The position numbers were made by a program, and so were the translations under genes. The notes beneath the pieces were generated by a model. That model was not told the DNA's origin, did not search any database, and saw nothing but the letters and a program-made list of their open reading frames with translations. A stretch of 64,000 bases of DNA, taken from contig NZ_CP157875.1 of the NCBI RefSeq assembly GCF_040215105.1, forward strand, positions 2,409,501 through 2,473,500. Direction: 5' to 3'. This document shows, piece by piece, positions 63,796 through 64,000 of this stretch. The first letter of the stretch is position 1, and every line of letters begins with the position of its first letter. The stretch comes from Aeromonas veronii (GTDB taxonomy: Bacteria; Pseudomonadota; Gammaproteobacteria; Enterobacterales; Aeromonadaceae).

Positions 63796-63815
63796 TACTG
63801 TATACGCATACAGCA
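63796..63815 (+). promoter_or_regulatory. LexA (SOS) box upstream of the sulA-like gene
   Basis: TACTGTATACGCATACAGCA matches the LexA consensus CTG-N10-CAG, with alternating TA in the arms; 24 bases upstream of the ATG at 63839. Confidence 0.9.
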
Positions 63816-63838
63816 TGGTTATTCATACAGGAAAACAT

Positions 63839-64000
63839 ATGAGCCAGCCCCTGAGCCACCCTATCCCATCCTCCCCTGCCGGTCTGATGGCCCCCTGGCC
63901 CACTCGCCACCAGGCCAAGGTAGAGCAGGCCGCACAGCCCGAGACGCCGCTGCTGAGCGAGCTGGGACGGCTCAGTCAGGATAATGGCGGCTGGATCCTG
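63839..64000 (+). CDS. sulA: SulA-like cell division inhibitor (3' end outside window)
   Basis: Open frame of 54 codons reaching the window end. The first 35 residues are proline- and serine-rich (SQPLSHPIPSSPAGLM), then LLSELGRLSQDNGGWIL, which recalls the SulA/FtsZ-inhibitor core, where a leucine-rich helix leads to a tryptophan strand. AGGAAAAC lies before ATG 63839. A near-consensus LexA box immediately upstream supports a SOS-induced division inhibitor. Only the first third can be read, so another SOS protein is not excluded. Confidence 0.72.
   Translation, partial: MSQPLSHPIPSSPAGLMAPWPTRHQAKVEQAAQPETPLLSELGRLSQDNGGWIL

Overview
The window looks like chromosomal DNA of a high-GC gammaproteobacterium, most likely Aeromonas. 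This rests on recognised gene content rather than any database search: a class IV adenylyl cyclase (the CyaB type first described in Aeromonas hydrophila), a FadIJ-type beta-oxidation pair, tandem FadL proteins, a DUF3379 gene beside an ECF sigma factor, an INDY-type carboxylate carrier and a large initiator-tRNA cluster. I see no insertion sequence, integrase, prophage or CRISPR array. Species cannot be fixed from the sequence alone.

Layout. 1-2.9 kb: fadIJ on the minus strand (fadJ runs off the left edge). 3.1-9.5 kb: a tightly overlapping six-gene MoxR/DUF58/DUF4381/VWA/VWA-TPR/BatD operon, followed by an ECF sigma factor and its DUF3379 partner (9.5-10.9 kb). 11.3-14.1 kb: two tandem fadL paralogues separated by two strong terminators. 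14.2-15.4 kb: an EAL-HDOD protein, then about 750 bases with no convincing gene, a possible 28-residue membrane peptide and an AbgA-like M20 hydrolase. 17.8-20.1 kb: yjjG and an M17 aminopeptidase. 20.2-21.4 kb: seven identical tRNA-fMet genes on an exact 189-bp period, with a recognisable promoter. 21.6-33 kb: a beta-barrel-like protein, an unknown polytopic membrane protein, YbjD (OLD family), AraC and EamA divergent, LysR, a TauE-type permease, the DTW tRNA-modifying enzyme, a VOC protein, Ddl, a 2OG-Fe(II) oxygenase and glutathione peroxidase. 33-44 kb: rhlE, two GNATs, ynfA, a DUF5718-like protein, cyaB with a NUDIX gene, another GNAT, an ABM protein, pdxY, a DUF429-like protein, a VC2662-like exported protein, ybcJ and a DUF4442 protein. 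43.3-50 kb: a LysR regulator divergent from a complete RND efflux operon. 50.5-51.7 kb: an unrecognised 393-residue protein. 51.8-60.3 kb: an MdlAB-like ABC pair, an orphan tripartite hybrid kinase, trxC and an INDY-type transporter. 60.5-64 kb: alpha-glucan phosphorylase, a DUF4250 protein and the start of an SOS-controlled sulA-like gene.

How genes may work together. Fatty-acid uptake (two FadLs) and oxidation (FadIJ) flank the Bat/sigma block, and all three fatty-acid promoters carry sequences resembling FadR operators, so they may form one local regulon. The MoxR/Bat genes look like an envelope-associated chaperone/VWA complex, and the sigma/DUF3379 pair directly downstream may be transcriptionally tied to it. 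The efflux pump is complete in one operon with a divergent LysR. The glgP upstream region carries LacI-family-like palindromes and the last gene a near-consensus LexA box. All functional statements are from sequence motifs read by eye.
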